From: Alphaproteobacteria bacterium
GTDB lineage: Bacteria; Pseudomonadota; Alphaproteobacteria; UBA6615
Assembly: GCA_021774575.1 (NCBI GenBank)
Contig: JAJFIX010000009.1
Span: forward strand, 186,001-250,000
DNA length: 64,000 bases
Reading direction: 5' to 3'
Below the pieces are notes generated by a model that was given only the letters and a program-made list of their open reading frames with translations, did not search any database and was not told the origin of the DNA. Position numbers and translations under genes: made by a program. Within the stretch, counting starts at the first letter, position 1. Each line of letters starts with the position of its first letter. Shown here piece after piece: positions 9,601 to 17,685 of this stretch.

Positions 9601-11587
9601 GGGCGGCTCGGCTGGCTACGACCACAAGAAAATGGGCATTACTGCGCGTGGGGCCTGGGAATCGGTCAAACGTCATTTTCGCGAGCTTGGAACCGATATT
9701 CAAAAATGCGACTTCACTGTTGTCGGGATCGGCGATATGGGCGGTGATGTATTTGGCAATGGGATGTTGTTGAGCCGTCATATTCTTCTGGTAGGCGCCT
9801 TTAATCATCGCCATATTTTTATTGACCCAAACCCCGATTGCGCAATTGCATATAAAGAAAGGCGACGGCTGTTTCGCCGGGCTGGGGGATGGTCCGAGTA
9901 TAACCCGGCGCTTATTTCGCGTGGTGGCGGGGTGTTTGATCGCACTGCCAAGTCGATAAATGTGAGCCGCGAGATCGCCGCGGTGTTTTCACTGAACCGC
10001 CGGACGATGACGCCGGCGGAATTAATCACCGCCATGCTCCGCGCCAAGGTTGATCTCGTTTGGTTCGGCGGCATTGGAACATATGTGAAAGCCGGAGTTG
10101 AAGCCGAAATTGACGTCGATGACCGGGCCAATGATGCGGTGCGTATTAATGGCGCCGATCTTGCGGCACGGGTGGTCGGTGAGGGCGCCAATCTCGGCGT
10201 TACCCAACTTGGCCGGATAGAGTTTGCTCAATCGGGGGGCAAAATTAATGCCGACTTTATCGATAATTCCGGGGGCGTGGATTGTTCGGACCGCGAGGTA
10301 AATATCAAGATTGCGCTTAATCAAGTAGTCGAAAGCGGCCGATTGAGGCCGGCCAATCGCAATAAACTGCTTGTGCAAATGACCGATGACGTTGCCGAAC
10401 AAGTGCTCAACGATAATTATTTGCAAGCCCAGGCAATTTCTCAGGCGATGCTGACGGCGCCCCAGAGATTGGACGCCCACTGGAGTTTGATCCGCGAGCT
10501 AGAACGTATCGGCATGCTCGACCGGGAGGTCGCGCAATTGCCTGACGATGACGCCATGAAAGAGCGGAGCGAGCGTGGGGAAGGCTTGAGCCGCCCCGAA
10601 TATGCACTGTTGCTGGCCTATGGGAAAATGCACCTCTATGCCGCTCTTATCGCCAGCGATGTTCCAGACGACCCCTACTGCATGCATGAATTGCAGATCT
10701 ATTTTCCCGGCCAACTGACGCGTCGATATCCGGCGCAAATTAAGGAGCACCGCTTGCGGCGCGAAATTATTGCGACGCATACGACAAATTCAATTGTCAA
10801 TCGGATGGGGGCGTCCTTTGTCAGCGAAATAGCAGAAACCACCGGTGCCGAGACCACGGATATTGCGCGCGCCTATATTGCCGTGCGCAGCGTATTTGAT
10901 CTGCGATCAATTTGGAGCCAGATTGAGGAGCTCGACAATAGTCTCTCGCCGACGTGGCAAGGCGAAATGCGGCACAGTCTGGAAAATCTGGTGCGCCGGA
11001 CAACACGTTGGTTTCTCTCGAAAATTGAAAAACCGACGACGGTTTCGGCCTTGATCGATGCTTATGGGCCGCCCATTGAGCAACTCGTAAAATTATTGCC
11101 GGATCTGGTTACGCCAGCCGGCGCGAAAGCGATTGGCGCTCAAATATCCATTCTGACTGGTGGCGGTGTGCCGGAAAAATTGGCACGCAGCATAGCCGTG
11201 ACCGAGGCCTCTGTCGGTGTCTGCGATATTGCATTCGCGGCGCAGAAATCGAAGCGCCCAATTGCTGAAATGGCGCGGCTTTATTTTGAACTCGGCCACC
11301 GTCTCGGTCTCGATTGGTTGCGGGCGGCGGCAAAAAACCTTGCTCCGGCAAATTCGTGGGAGAAGATTGTGATCGGCAATATCATTGAAGATAGCTATGC
11401 CGCTCAATCACAAATAACGATCAATATTTCACAAAGCGGCACTGCAATCGATGAGTGGATTGTTGCGCGTAATTCGGGCGTGGATCGTGCCCAGGAGTTG
11501 CTGGGTGAAATTCGAGTGGCCTCAAAAATAGACCTGGCGATGCTGACTGTCTTCAATCGGCGATTGCTTGAGTTATCAGTTGTATAG
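6680..11587 (+). CDS. gdhB: NAD-specific glutamate dehydrogenase, large (180 kDa) class
   Basis: 1635 residues, typical of the GDH180 family. The ATG at 6680 is chosen because GGGAG lies 8 bases upstream; an ATG at 6665 lacks a ribosome site. The N-terminal half holds ACT-like regulatory regions. The catalytic core begins near residue 840 with GGIRWSDRPEDFRTE and AKGGFVVKR, followed by GDMGGDVFGNG (near 1020) and WFGGIGTYVK (near 1130). It oxidatively deaminates glutamate to 2-oxoglutarate and ammonia with NAD, a catabolic cytoplasmic reaction, and is usually under allosteric control by amino acids. Downstream peptide uptake genes would supply its substrate. The symbol follows the Pseudomonas usage. 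Confidence 0.95.
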   Translation: MARKTSEQNAKTIKNIVALVNRRVAPAEADIAAKFTRLFVAGMPATDLGGQEPGDIASAALSFWEFARDRRRDRAKIRAYNPDGDHHDGSQVFTIVEIVINNSPFLVSSLTAALNQLGLTVHLIVHPMAQVVRDGNRLVELVPSGRARRPTGKRATESFIHFHVDQRSDDATLREIEQRLSVVLGEVGVAVSDWVAMQDNVAEAIGEIERCDLADLGDELDEARSFLSWVAEDKFTLLGYREYRFSRRGNGTYLKSQPGALGLMRNDEKLIFENWRDGKLLPPEAAAYLSRRDLIAVTKSHIKSSIHRPVFLDMIGIKVFDKKNRVCGERFIVGLFTSAAYSLSPLDVPILSRKLRQTESLPRFDPTGHSFKALAHILENYPRDELFQIDEQTLLANAKGILTLQERQHVAVFMRRDVQDRFISMLVYVPRERFHTPLRLKIAEILEDVLDGTLIDFTPEFSSESMLVRVLYVIKTDHGTRRTINLKRLAERVTEAARNWEDRLEDVLLTRHGGQQSGILADRFRGAFTSGYQDTYDAAETADDIGCIEFVAAGPLLEPRFYRRQGDPADLFHLKLYRPDASVPLSDVIPMLENMGLKVIGEIPNAVHLKALTPKQAERIIWIHDFAATLSAGEGSISGVEFERVEQNFHDAFIRVFHGDTEDDGFNRLVIEAGLTWRQVVIIRAICKFLLQARIAYSQAYMEASLAANPAITRLIVSMFEAKFDPDWQPPRQKRQRRNLTKTALKKRHHAVRSIAKRINASFDGVASLDEDRILRRFTNVVEAILRTNYFQETPEQKFKPYLSFKVDGAVAEGLPKPRPWVEVFVYSAWMEGCHLRGGPIARGGIRWSDRPEDFRTEILGLMKAQMVKNAVIVPTGAKGGFVVKRAATLAASNQPNDEKQRGVASYRTLIYGLLDLTDNLRDGKMAPPPDTLCYDAADPYLVVAADKGTATFSDIANEISGQYGHWLGDAFASGGSAGYDHKKMGITARGAWESVKRHFRELGTDIQKCDFTVVGIGDMGGDVFGNGMLLSRHILLVGAFNHRHIFIDPNPDCAIAYKERRRLFRRAGGWSEYNPALISRGGGVFDRTAKSINVSREIAAVFSLNRRTMTPAELITAMLRAKVDLVWFGGIGTYVKAGVEAEIDVDDRANDAVRINGADLAARVVGEGANLGVTQLGRIEFAQSGGKINADFIDNSGGVDCSDREVNIKIALNQVVESGRLRPANRNKLLVQMTDDVAEQVLNDNYLQAQAISQAMLTAPQRLDAHWSLIRELERIGMLDREVAQLPDDDAMKERSERGEGLSRPEYALLLAYGKMHLYAALIASDVPDDPYCMHELQIYFPGQLTRRYPAQIKEHRLRREIIATHTTNSIVNRMGASFVSEIAETTGAETTDIARAYIAVRSVFDLRSIWSQIEELDNSLSPTWQGEMRHSLENLVRRTTRWFLSKIEKPTTVSALIDAYGPPIEQLVKLLPDLVTPAGAKAIGAQISILTGGGVPEKLARSIAVTEASVGVCDIAFAAQKSKRPIAEMARLYFELGHRLGLDWLRAAAKNLAPANSWEKIVIGNIIEDSYAAQSQITINISQSGTAIDEWIVARNSGVDRAQELLGEIRVASKIDLAMLTVFNRRLLELSVV

Positions 11588-11752
11588 ATAGATAGTAGGA
11601 TAAGCGAATTGTGCGTATTGGACGAGCGGCGCACGGCTGATATCGTTCTAACGATCCGGCGGGCAAAGAAATCGTCGGACATAGAAATAGCATGCACGTA
11701 GCTGCCCACCGACCAAAGATGGGCAGACATAATAACGAATAGGGAGACCGTG

Positions 11753-13282
11753 ATGAAATATCAAATGAGTAAGCCACTTGCCGCGTCGGTTGCCGCGCTG
11801 GCTTTTTCGGCAGTTTCCATGGGTGGATCTATTAGTGCGTTTGCCGAGCCCACTAGCTTAACCTTGCTACATACCAACGATCTTTATCAAATTTCACCCT
11901 CCGGCGGTCAGGGTGGTATTGCCGAATTAATGACTGTTTTGCAGCAGGAGCGGGCGGCAAACCCAAATACGATTACCACCTTTGGCGGTGATGTTCTGTC
12001 ACCTTCGGTCCTATCGGGGCTGACAAAAGGTGAGCAAATGATTGACCTTTTCAATGCAATTGGGATGGATGTCGCGGTCTTTGGGAACCATGAATTTGAT
12101 TTCGGTAACGAAGTTTTGGCCGAACGCGTCGGTGATTCCGATTTCCCGTGGCTCGGCACAAATGTTGTTGATAATAGCGGAGCCCCGGCTTTTGGCTCGG
12201 TCTCGACCTGGACCAAACAGGTCGGCGAATTTACCATTGGGTTTTTCGGTTTATTGACACCTGAGACAGAAACCTTGTCGTTCATTCAGCCCGGGGTTTC
12301 TTTCAATCCGATTATTGCGTCGGCGGAAGAGGCTGTCGCCGACCTGCAGGGGCAGGGCGCCGACGTGATTATCGCGCTGACCCATCAGGAAATCGGGGAG
12401 GATCGTACTCTCGCCGCCCAAGTCGACGGCATTAACATAATATTGGGTGGTCATGACCATGACCCGATTACTTTTTATGAGCGCGACGTGCTGATCCATA
12501 AATCAGGGACAGATGGCCAATTTCTCGGTGTGGTGAACCTGGTCATTGATGAAGTTGAGGGGCGTCGTGGGCCTGAAATTACCATTCAGCCCGACTGGCG
12601 GATGGTTGCCGTGCGCGACGTTGCACCGGACCCATCGGTTCTGCCGATGATTGAAAGCTTCAACGCGGTTTTGGATGCGGAACTCGGCGTCGAAATTGGG
12701 TCGACAAATGTCGAGCTGGTTTCTGTTCGGGCTTCGGTTCGTAGTGAAGAAACGGCGATGGGAAATGTCATCACCGACGCCATGCGTGATGGTGTTGGAG
12801 CCGATATTGCGATCACCAATGGCGGCGGCATTCGCGGAGACAAGGTCTATGATGCGGGCACGGTTTTGACCCGCGCAGATATTCTCACCGAATTGCCGTT
12901 CGGTAACACTACTGTTTTGATCGAAATTACCGGCGCCGATGTGCGGGCCGCCCTCGAAAATGGGGTCAGCGCCATCGAAGATGGGGCTGGTCGTTTCGCC
13001 CAGGTTTCCGGGCTAACCTTTGCATACGATTTGGCCGCACCGGCTGGGCAAAGGGTCACCGACGTTTCTGTGGATGGCGGACCTCTTGATCTGGCGCGGG
13101 TTTATAAAGTCGCGACCAACAATTTCCTGTTGGCCGGCGGTGACGGCTATTCAATGTTTGGAAGCGGGAATGTGCTTGTTGACGGTAGTGCCGGCAAGCT
13201 GATGGCATCGACGGTCATGGATTATATCTCTGGCCTGAACGGGGTGTTGCCCGACGTTGAAGGTCGTATTACCCAAAACTAG
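11753..13282 (+). CDS. Periplasmic 5'-nucleotidase / 2',3'-cyclic phosphodiesterase family
   Basis: 509 residues. The ATG at 11753 is preferred (AGGGAG six bases upstream) over the GTG at 11750. A signal peptide ends at ...ISAFAEP. The metallophosphatase domain shows LLHTNDLYQ, GGDVLSPS, FGNHEFDFG and GGHDHDP, which are the dinuclear metal ligands. The C-terminal nucleotide-specificity domain carries ITNGGGIRGD and the GDGYSMF motif. It hydrolyses nucleotides or related phosphoesters in the periplasm. One oddity is TNDLYQ, where the family usually has TND(I/F)HG or similar. It directly precedes an ABC transporter, which fits nutrient salvage. Confidence 0.9.
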   Translation: MKYQMSKPLAASVAALAFSAVSMGGSISAFAEPTSLTLLHTNDLYQISPSGGQGGIAELMTVLQQERAANPNTITTFGGDVLSPSVLSGLTKGEQMIDLFNAIGMDVAVFGNHEFDFGNEVLAERVGDSDFPWLGTNVVDNSGAPAFGSVSTWTKQVGEFTIGFFGLLTPETETLSFIQPGVSFNPIIASAEEAVADLQGQGADVIIALTHQEIGEDRTLAAQVDGINIILGGHDHDPITFYERDVLIHKSGTDGQFLGVVNLVIDEVEGRRGPEITIQPDWRMVAVRDVAPDPSVLPMIESFNAVLDAELGVEIGSTNVELVSVRASVRSEETAMGNVITDAMRDGVGADIAITNGGGIRGDKVYDAGTVLTRADILTELPFGNTTVLIEITGADVRAALENGVSAIEDGAGRFAQVSGLTFAYDLAAPAGQRVTDVSVDGGPLDLARVYKVATNNFLLAGGDGYSMFGSGNVLVDGSAGKLMASTVMDYISGLNGVLPDVEGRITQN

Positions 13283-13295
13283 TAGTTTCCAGTCG

Positions 13296-13334
13296 TCCGG
13301 CGGAGTTGCGATACGCATTGCAAATCCGCCGGAC
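13296..13334 (+). terminator. Strong hairpin after the nucleotidase gene (no T tract)
   Basis: A 10-bp stem GTCCGGCGGA/TCCGCCGGAC (13296-13305 with 13325-13334) encloses a further TTGC/GCAA pairing. No T run follows, so it may be an mRNA-stabilising or attenuating hairpin between nucleotidase and transporter rather than a classic terminator. Confidence 0.35.
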
Positions 13335-13336
13335 AT

Positions 13337-13372
13337 CCCGGATTATTCGCTCTACCCGGATTATTCGTTCTA
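13337..13372 (+). repeat. Two tandem 18-bp repeats upstream of the ABC permease gene
   Basis: Copies at 13337-13354 and 13355-13372 read CCCGGATTATTCG(C/T)TCTA and differ at one base. They lie between the nucleotidase hairpin and the permease start. They could be a duplicated binding site or simple slippage. Confidence 0.7.
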
Positions 13373-13434
13373 AGTGTTATCCGGTTCGTTACGAGTATGT
13401 GCCCATTTTGGACATTGAGCGGGATCCGGTTTTA

Positions 13435-14421
13435 ATGATTGCCTTTGCGGTACGACGTTTTATTCAAGCTATCGTCGTATTGTTGGCGGTGTCGCTTATT
13501 GCTTTCGTCATGTTCAAATATGTCGGGGACCCGATTTCACAGATGGTCGGGCCCGAGACGCCTATTGACCAGCGCGAGGCTCTGCGCGAGCAGCTTGGTC
13601 TCAACGATCCCGTTCCACTGCAGTTTATGCATTATCTGGGCGACGTCGTGCAGGGCAATTTCGGGAGATCGTTTCGCACCGGTTTGGCCGTTGATCGGGT
13701 TCTACTCGAACGCATACCGGCGACTCTGGAATTGGCAATTGTCGCCGTTCTTTATGCTGTCGTTGCCGGGATCCCGATGGGGGTTTATTCGGGGCTCTAT
13801 CCCGATAGATGGCTGAGCAAGTTTTTTCAGACGGTCTCGTTAATTGGTATTTCGCTGCCGACCTTTTTTGTCGGCGTTATCCTGATTTATATATTTGGAC
13901 CAACCTTGAATTTACTGCCGACTTTTGGCCGAGGGGAGGTTGTGCATATCGGCTTTTGGTCGACGGGATTGCTGACCGTCAGTGGCCTGAAGTCAATTAT
14001 TTTGCCGGCTTTTACCCTCGGAATGTTTCAGCTCACGCTGATCATGCGCTTGGTCAGGTCGGAAATGCTCGAAGTTCTGCGCACCGATTATATCAAGTTT
14101 GCACGAGCGCGGGGCCTGAGTAACCGGGCGGTAAATTTTGGTCATGCTCTGAAAAACACACTGGTTCCGGTGATTACGGTCATCGGATTGCAGCTTGGCC
14201 AAGTGATTGCTTTTGCGATAATTACCGAGGCGGTTTTTCAGTGGCCGGGCATGGGGCTGTTATTCCTGCAGGCAATCCAGTTTGCCGATGTGCCGGTCAT
14301 GTCGACCTATCTTTTGGTGGTGGCGGTGTTTTTTGTGGCGATCAATTTGGTCGTCGATTTGCTCTATTATGTCATAGATCCGAGGTTGCGCCTTGATCGC
14401 GCCGTGGCTCAGGGCGGTTGA
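13435..14421 (+). CDS. Peptide/nickel-type ABC transporter permease (DppB-like)
   Basis: 328 residues from the ATG at 13435 (MIAFAVRRFIQ); the frame extends upstream but without similarity. Six hydrophobic segments are visible, with the first at residues 9-31. The extracytoplasmic stretch VGPETPIDQREALREQLGL is typical of DppB/OppB. The coupling motif region EMLEVLRTDYIKFARARGLS (near 210) contacts the ATPases. It is the first of five consecutive transporter genes, in the order permease, permease, ATPase, ATPase, binding protein. Confidence 0.92.
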   Translation: MIAFAVRRFIQAIVVLLAVSLIAFVMFKYVGDPISQMVGPETPIDQREALREQLGLNDPVPLQFMHYLGDVVQGNFGRSFRTGLAVDRVLLERIPATLELAIVAVLYAVVAGIPMGVYSGLYPDRWLSKFFQTVSLIGISLPTFFVGVILIYIFGPTLNLLPTFGRGEVVHIGFWSTGLLTVSGLKSIILPAFTLGMFQLTLIMRLVRSEMLEVLRTDYIKFARARGLSNRAVNFGHALKNTLVPVITVIGLQLGQVIAFAIITEAVFQWPGMGLLFLQAIQFADVPVMSTYLLVVAVFFVAINLVVDLLYYVIDPRLRLDRAVAQGG

Positions 14422-14433
14422 TCGGGGATCCAT

Positions 14434-15360
14434 ATGACTGATACCAACACAAGATTGCTGTACCGGATTTACGATAGCGATATCGGCTATAGTTTCCGCA
14501 AATCGCGCATTGCAGTTGCCGCGACAATCGTCACGCTAATTTATTTTTTGGCGGCAATTTTTGCTCCTCTGGTGGCACCGACCAATCCATATGATTTGGC
14601 GTCGCTTAATCTTTCAGACGCATTTACGCCGCCGGCATGGGTCGAGGGCGGGTCGTCGAAATTCCTTATCGGAGCGGACGATCAGGGGCGCGATCTTTTG
14701 TCGGCGATAATTTTTGGTGCGCGGATGTCGTTGCTGGTCGGCTTTGCCAGCACATTTCTGGCCTTTGTCATCGGTGTTTCGGTCGGCTTGGTGGCCGGAT
14801 TTCGCGGGGGGATGGTTGACGCCATATTGATGCGCATTGCCGATATCCAACTGAGTTTCCCAGCGATATTGGTAGCTTTGCTGATCGACGGTGTCGCGCG
14901 CAGTGTCATGCCATCGGATATGCATGATACGATCGCACTTTGGGTGTTGATTTTTTCCATCGGTATTTCCGGCTGGGTGAATTTTGCTCGCACCGTCCGG
15001 GGGTCGTGCATGGTCGAACGTGGCAAGGAGTATGTGCAGGCCGCACGGGTGATCGGCATCAAATCAACGACGATTATGGTGCGCCACCTATTGCCGAATG
15101 TAATGGGGCCGGTACTGGTTATCGCGACCATTCAGTTGGCGGTGGCGATCTTGCTTGAGGCGGCGCTGAGCTTTCTCGGTGTGGGCATGCCGCTGACCAA
15201 ACCCAGCCTTGGGACATTGATCAATACCGGGCAGAATTTTCTCTATTCGGGAGAATGGTGGATCACGATTTTCCCCGGCGTCGCCCTGGCGATTTTGGTG
15301 CTGGCGGTTAATCTGGTTGGCGATTGGATGCGCGACGCGCTCAATCCGAAGCTTCGATAG
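14434..15360 (+). CDS. Peptide/nickel-type ABC transporter permease (DppC-like)
   Basis: 308 residues, beginning 12 bases after the first permease behind GGGGA. It has an N-terminal DppC-type leader with a helix (residues 30-52), the conserved segment LIGADDQGRDLLSAIIFGARMSLLVG and the EAA coupling loop near EYVQAARVIGIKSTTIM. It pairs with the preceding permease to form the membrane channel. Confidence 0.92.
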   Translation: MTDTNTRLLYRIYDSDIGYSFRKSRIAVAATIVTLIYFLAAIFAPLVAPTNPYDLASLNLSDAFTPPAWVEGGSSKFLIGADDQGRDLLSAIIFGARMSLLVGFASTFLAFVIGVSVGLVAGFRGGMVDAILMRIADIQLSFPAILVALLIDGVARSVMPSDMHDTIALWVLIFSIGISGWVNFARTVRGSCMVERGKEYVQAARVIGIKSTTIMVRHLLPNVMGPVLVIATIQLAVAILLEAALSFLGVGMPLTKPSLGTLINTGQNFLYSGEWWITIFPGVALAILVLAVNLVGDWMRDALNPKLR

Positions 15361-15375
15361 GGCCGGATTATAACC

Positions 15376-16374
15376 ATGGCACCGCAGAACGATAGCCCGC
15401 CTCTTCTCGAAGTTAGGAACCTATCTATCGAATTTCCGACCCGGCGCGGCACCTTGGTCGCGGTTGATGATATCTCCTTGCACATTGATCAAGGAGAAGT
15501 TCTCGGGGTTGTGGGTGAATCCGGGGCGGGTAAATCGTTGACGGGAAATGCCATCATTGGTTTGCTCGAACATCCCGGCCGAATAGCAAGCGGTGAGATT
15601 TTATTAAACGGCAAGCGCATCGATAATTTGTCCTACGAGCAAATGCGCCGTATTCGCGGGCGCGATATCGGCGCGGTGTTTCAAGACCCGCTGACCAGCC
15701 TGAACCCGCTTTATACGGTTAGCCGACAATTAGTTGAGACGATCAAGGTCCATACCGATCTCGACACCGGTGCGGCACGGGCGCGGGCGTTGGAGTTATT
15801 GGAGGCGGTCGGCATACCTGCCGCCAAGGAACGGCTATCGTCTTATCCTCACGAATTTTCCGGCGGCATGCGTCAACGGGTGGTGATTGCCCTGGCCTTA
15901 GCCGCCGAGCCGCGATTAATCATTGCCGATGAGCCAACGACGGCGCTCGATGTTTCGATCCAGGCTCAAATCATCGCACTTTTAAAACGCTTATGCGCCG
16001 AGCGGGGCACTGCCGTCATGCTGGTCACCCACGATATGGGGGTGATTGCCGAGACCGCCGACCGAGTGGCGGTGATGTATGCCGGGCGTGTAGTCGAGAC
16101 GGGGCCGGTTGCCAGCGTCATCCAAAATGCCCACCACCCCTATACGTCGGGGTTGATGGGCTCAATTCCTCACATGAAGCATGGGGTCAACCGATTGACC
16201 CAAATTGACGGGGCAATGCCGCGCCTGAACGCCATTCCACAAGGTTGTGCATTTAATCCACGGTGCGAAAAAGTCTTCGACCGTTGTCGCAAAGAGCGGC
16301 CGGAACTTATCTCTATCGAGCAAAATGAAGTCGCCTGCTGGCTCTATCAGTCGGACGTTGGGGGGGTGAGCTGA
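15376..16374 (+). CDS. Peptide-type ABC transporter ATPase (DppD-like)
   Basis: 332 residues. Walker A is GESGAGKS (near 51), the signature is SGGMRQRVVIA, Walker B is LIIADEPTTALD and the switch His is in VTHDMG. The C-terminal oligopeptide-transporter extension with the GCAFNPRCEKVFDRC cysteines is present and in this family binds an iron-sulfur cluster. The stop codon shares one base with the next start. Confidence 0.93.
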   Translation: MAPQNDSPPLLEVRNLSIEFPTRRGTLVAVDDISLHIDQGEVLGVVGESGAGKSLTGNAIIGLLEHPGRIASGEILLNGKRIDNLSYEQMRRIRGRDIGAVFQDPLTSLNPLYTVSRQLVETIKVHTDLDTGAARARALELLEAVGIPAAKERLSSYPHEFSGGMRQRVVIALALAAEPRLIIADEPTTALDVSIQAQIIALLKRLCAERGTAVMLVTHDMGVIAETADRVAVMYAGRVVETGPVASVIQNAHHPYTSGLMGSIPHMKHGVNRLTQIDGAMPRLNAIPQGCAFNPRCEKVFDRCRKERPELISIEQNEVACWLYQSDVGGVS

Positions 16375-17420
16375 TGTCGGATGCACCGGTTATCGGTCCG
16401 GCAATGACGAAATCCGGCACCCTGATGCGTGTCGAGGGCCTCAAACGCTATTTCGACGTGTCGCCGCCGCTGCTCAATCGATGGTTTGAAGGGCGACCCC
16501 GCCAGATACTCAAAGCGGTCGACGACGCGACGTTTGATGTGGAACGCGGCAAAACCCTTAGTTTAGTTGGCGAATCCGGCTGTGGAAAATCGACGGTTGC
16601 GCGCTGTCTCGTCGGATTGCACAAGCCGACCGGTGGCAAGATTGAATTCGACGATATCGTCGTGACCGCAAGTGGCACGGATCACTTTGCGCAAGTGCGC
16701 CACCGGATGCAGATGATTTTCCAGGACCCGTTTGCCAGTCTCAACCCGCGTTGGCGGGTCTTTAATATAGTTGCGGAGCCTATTCGTGCCTTTGGTCTTA
16801 TCGATGCTGGTGTGGCGTTAACCCGGCGCGTCCACGAGCTGCTTGATTTGGTTGGTTTGACAGCGGAAGACGGCAAGAAATATCCCCACGAATTTTCAGG
16901 GGGGCAGCGTCAGCGGATTTCAATTGCCCGTGCTCTGGCCTCTAATCCGGAGTTTTTAATCTGCGACGAGCCGACATCGGCCCTCGACGTTTCCGTTCAA
17001 GCGCAAATTTTGAATTTGATGAGGGATCTTCAGGATGAGTTTGGCCTGACTTATCTCTTCATCAGTCATGATCTTTCCGTCGTTTATCACATGTCCGATA
17101 GTGTCGGTGTCATGTATCTCGGGCGGATCGTTGAAATCAGATCCGCCGCGGAATTTTTTGCAGGCCCGTTGCATCCCTATTCTCAGTTGCTGTTGGAAAC
17201 GATCCCCAGTCTGGAAAATATCGGTGTTGCGCGGGCGCCCTTGGCCGGTGAGGTTCCCAATCCCCTAAGCCCACCCACGGGTTGCGCGTTTCATCCGAGA
17301 TGCCCATTTGCCAATGATCGTTGTCGCAGTGAAAGACCTAGCTTGCGCGAGGTTAACGGTGGCTTGGCGGCATGTCATGGCGTTGAGGAAAACCGTATTT
17401 CCGAAACCCAGCAACTCTAA
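16374..17420 (+). CDS. Peptide-type ABC transporter ATPase (DppF-like)
   Basis: 348 residues, with its start overlapping the DppD stop by one base. Walker A is GESGCGKST, the Q-loop is MIFQDPFASLNP, the signature is SGGQRQRISIA, Walker B is FLICDEPTSALD and the switch is ISHDLS. The C-terminal cysteine-containing extension is GCAFHPRCPFANDRC. It is the second ATPase of the heterodimeric importer. Confidence 0.93.
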   Translation: MSDAPVIGPAMTKSGTLMRVEGLKRYFDVSPPLLNRWFEGRPRQILKAVDDATFDVERGKTLSLVGESGCGKSTVARCLVGLHKPTGGKIEFDDIVVTASGTDHFAQVRHRMQMIFQDPFASLNPRWRVFNIVAEPIRAFGLIDAGVALTRRVHELLDLVGLTAEDGKKYPHEFSGGQRQRISIARALASNPEFLICDEPTSALDVSVQAQILNLMRDLQDEFGLTYLFISHDLSVVYHMSDSVGVMYLGRIVEIRSAAEFFAGPLHPYSQLLLETIPSLENIGVARAPLAGEVPNPLSPPTGCAFHPRCPFANDRCRSERPSLREVNGGLAACHGVEENRISETQQL

Positions 17421-17685
17421 GTTCGGGGGCTGGTTTTTCTGCGACATTTTTGCGCCCTAAGGTGGTGTTTTCGTTCACGGGGATTGACATTTTCGTGAAT
17501 AAGATTTTCTCTGTTGGTGTATTTGATCAACCTCGCGACGTATCCGCATTCTTTGTAGCAGTTTTACTTTCGGCGGCTAGGTGTTCGAGAGCGATCAATT
17601 TTGGGGCGGCGGGCCCGGCGCAAAAAAATTTGCGTCGTCAATTTGCGGTCATCGTCGTCCAATAAAAACGCTAGGGAGGACGAGA

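Noticed and set aside
11703-11726. TGCCCA/TGGGCA hairpin upstream of the nucleotidase
   Set aside because: Only six pairs with a long loop and no partner motif; no regulatory class fits.
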